From contig UYJD01000022.1 in assembly GCA_900618795.1 (NCBI GenBank), positions 39,306 through 103,305 of the forward strand: DNA of 64,000 bases. Direction: 5' to 3'. The stretch comes from Cyanodermella asteris. Lineage: Eukaryota; Ascomycota; Lecanoromycetes; Ostropales; Stictidaceae. Below, in pieces: positions 63,411-64,000 of this stretch; position 1 is the first letter of the stretch, and every line of letters starts with the position of its first letter. The notes under the pieces are model-generated. The model saw nothing but the letters and a program-made list of their open reading frames with translations, ran no database searches and had not been told where the DNA came from. The translations under genes and the position numbers were made by a program.

Positions 63411-64000
63411 TCGCAGGGTCTCCTGTTGCCTGGATGTGCTTCCGAAAGTCGAGCCATTGTGTCGGGGAAGGGAGATGGTAGGGTTCATCGGAGCTGATGC
63501 GGAGATTGGGACGGAGGGCGAGCTTGACGTTGTCTATGTGCAAGAGGTAATCGATCCACAGGAGAAGATTAAAACGAATGGGTATGAATTGAGATGGCTG
63601 AGCTGGCGGTTCAGAAACCGAGGCCGTACCGCCGGACTGCCATGTCATATTCGCTGGCCTTGGCGCCTGTTCACTGCTTCGAGACAAGCAAGCTTCCGTG
63701 TCAGGTACAAGGTACCCACTTGCGACCGGCTCTACACGTACTACGAAGCAAGGCGCACCCTCGTTGAGAAACCCCGTCCGAATGTGACCTGATCGCCATG
63801 ACTGTCGAAATGCTAAGCATCTGTCTCGTTGGCCGCGTTCGGGTCAAGTGGATAGGGAAAGTAAGTCCGAACCACTGCAGCAGTCTCTAGCTTGGAAGTA
63901 TCCGAAGCTGTCGATCCTCTGCATTGCAAGCTTGGTGAATAGCTGCACCCATGGCAGCCAGGTACTGCCAATGCTTCTCTGAGACAGTTCAAGACTGGCT
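63411..64000. other. Upstream region of the UNC-50 gene
   Basis: No supported gene. A minus-strand frame continuing from the UNC-50 exon-intron region is chance readthrough. Confidence 0.55.

Noticed and set aside
63411-63687. N-terminal extension of about 91 residues on the UNC-50 frame
   Set aside because: It is in the wrong frame relative to the spliced family N-terminus; the ATG at 63410 plus a clean intron explains the gene.

Overview
The window is nuclear DNA of a filamentous ascomycete, most likely a dothideomycete. The class is inferred from gene style, not from a marker. Supporting signs are dense genes on both strands, short introns (mostly 48-66 bases) with GTRNGT donors and CTRAC branch points, an intron-bearing nuclear tRNA-Glu, and fungus-specific families (SPT10-like, STR2, Mtf2-like, S28 peptidase, Rny1-type RNase T2). 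I see no transposon, virus-like element, CRISPR array or bacterial-style operon.

Layout. 0-13 kb is sparse: a single-span membrane protein with a long disordered tail, a tRNA-Glu(CUC), a Ser/Thr-rich secreted protein, an unassigned mitochondrial protein, and a dead S28 serine peptidase. 14.6-25 kb holds the DNA primase small subunit, a nuclear protein with two SUMO-interaction-like motifs, a class A FAD monooxygenase, a small four-helix membrane protein and an acetamidase/formamidase. 25.5-37.6 kb is a core block: UTP22 (ribosome assembly), STR2 (cystathionine gamma-synthase), SMC6 (genome stability) and DHH1 (mRNA decay), arranged head-to-head or tail-to-tail. 38.4-43 kb has an RNase T2 with a broken frame and an F-box/leucine-rich protein. 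43.3-48.3 kb is a 1653-residue Sec7-PH Arf exchange factor. 49.9-50.7 kb is a dying dienelactone hydrolase. 50.8-63.4 kb holds an Mtf2-like mitochondrial protein, a NYN-domain protein, a mitochondrial carrier, an SPT10-like histone-gene regulator, dihydrolipoamide dehydrogenase and an UNC-50/Gmh1 Golgi protein.

There is no single pathway. Several genes serve mitochondria (LPD1, carrier, Mtf2-like, the 9.2-kb gene), several serve RNA or DNA maintenance (primase, SMC6, SPT10-like, DHH1, UTP22), and the metabolic or secreted genes are the ones decaying (S28 peptidase, RNase T2, dienelactone hydrolase).

Most unusual: three separate intergenic tracts (about 11.05, 25.1 and 49.0 kb) carry diverged tandem units of exactly 12 bases around the same GTAC-centred consensus. 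Next come the SPT10-like protein, with an integrase-type HHCC zinc finger fused to an acetyltransferase, and the double-SIM protein. Gene models that automatic calling would probably get wrong include the UNC-50 gene (20-base first coding exon), the acetamidase (GC-AG intron) and the small membrane protein.
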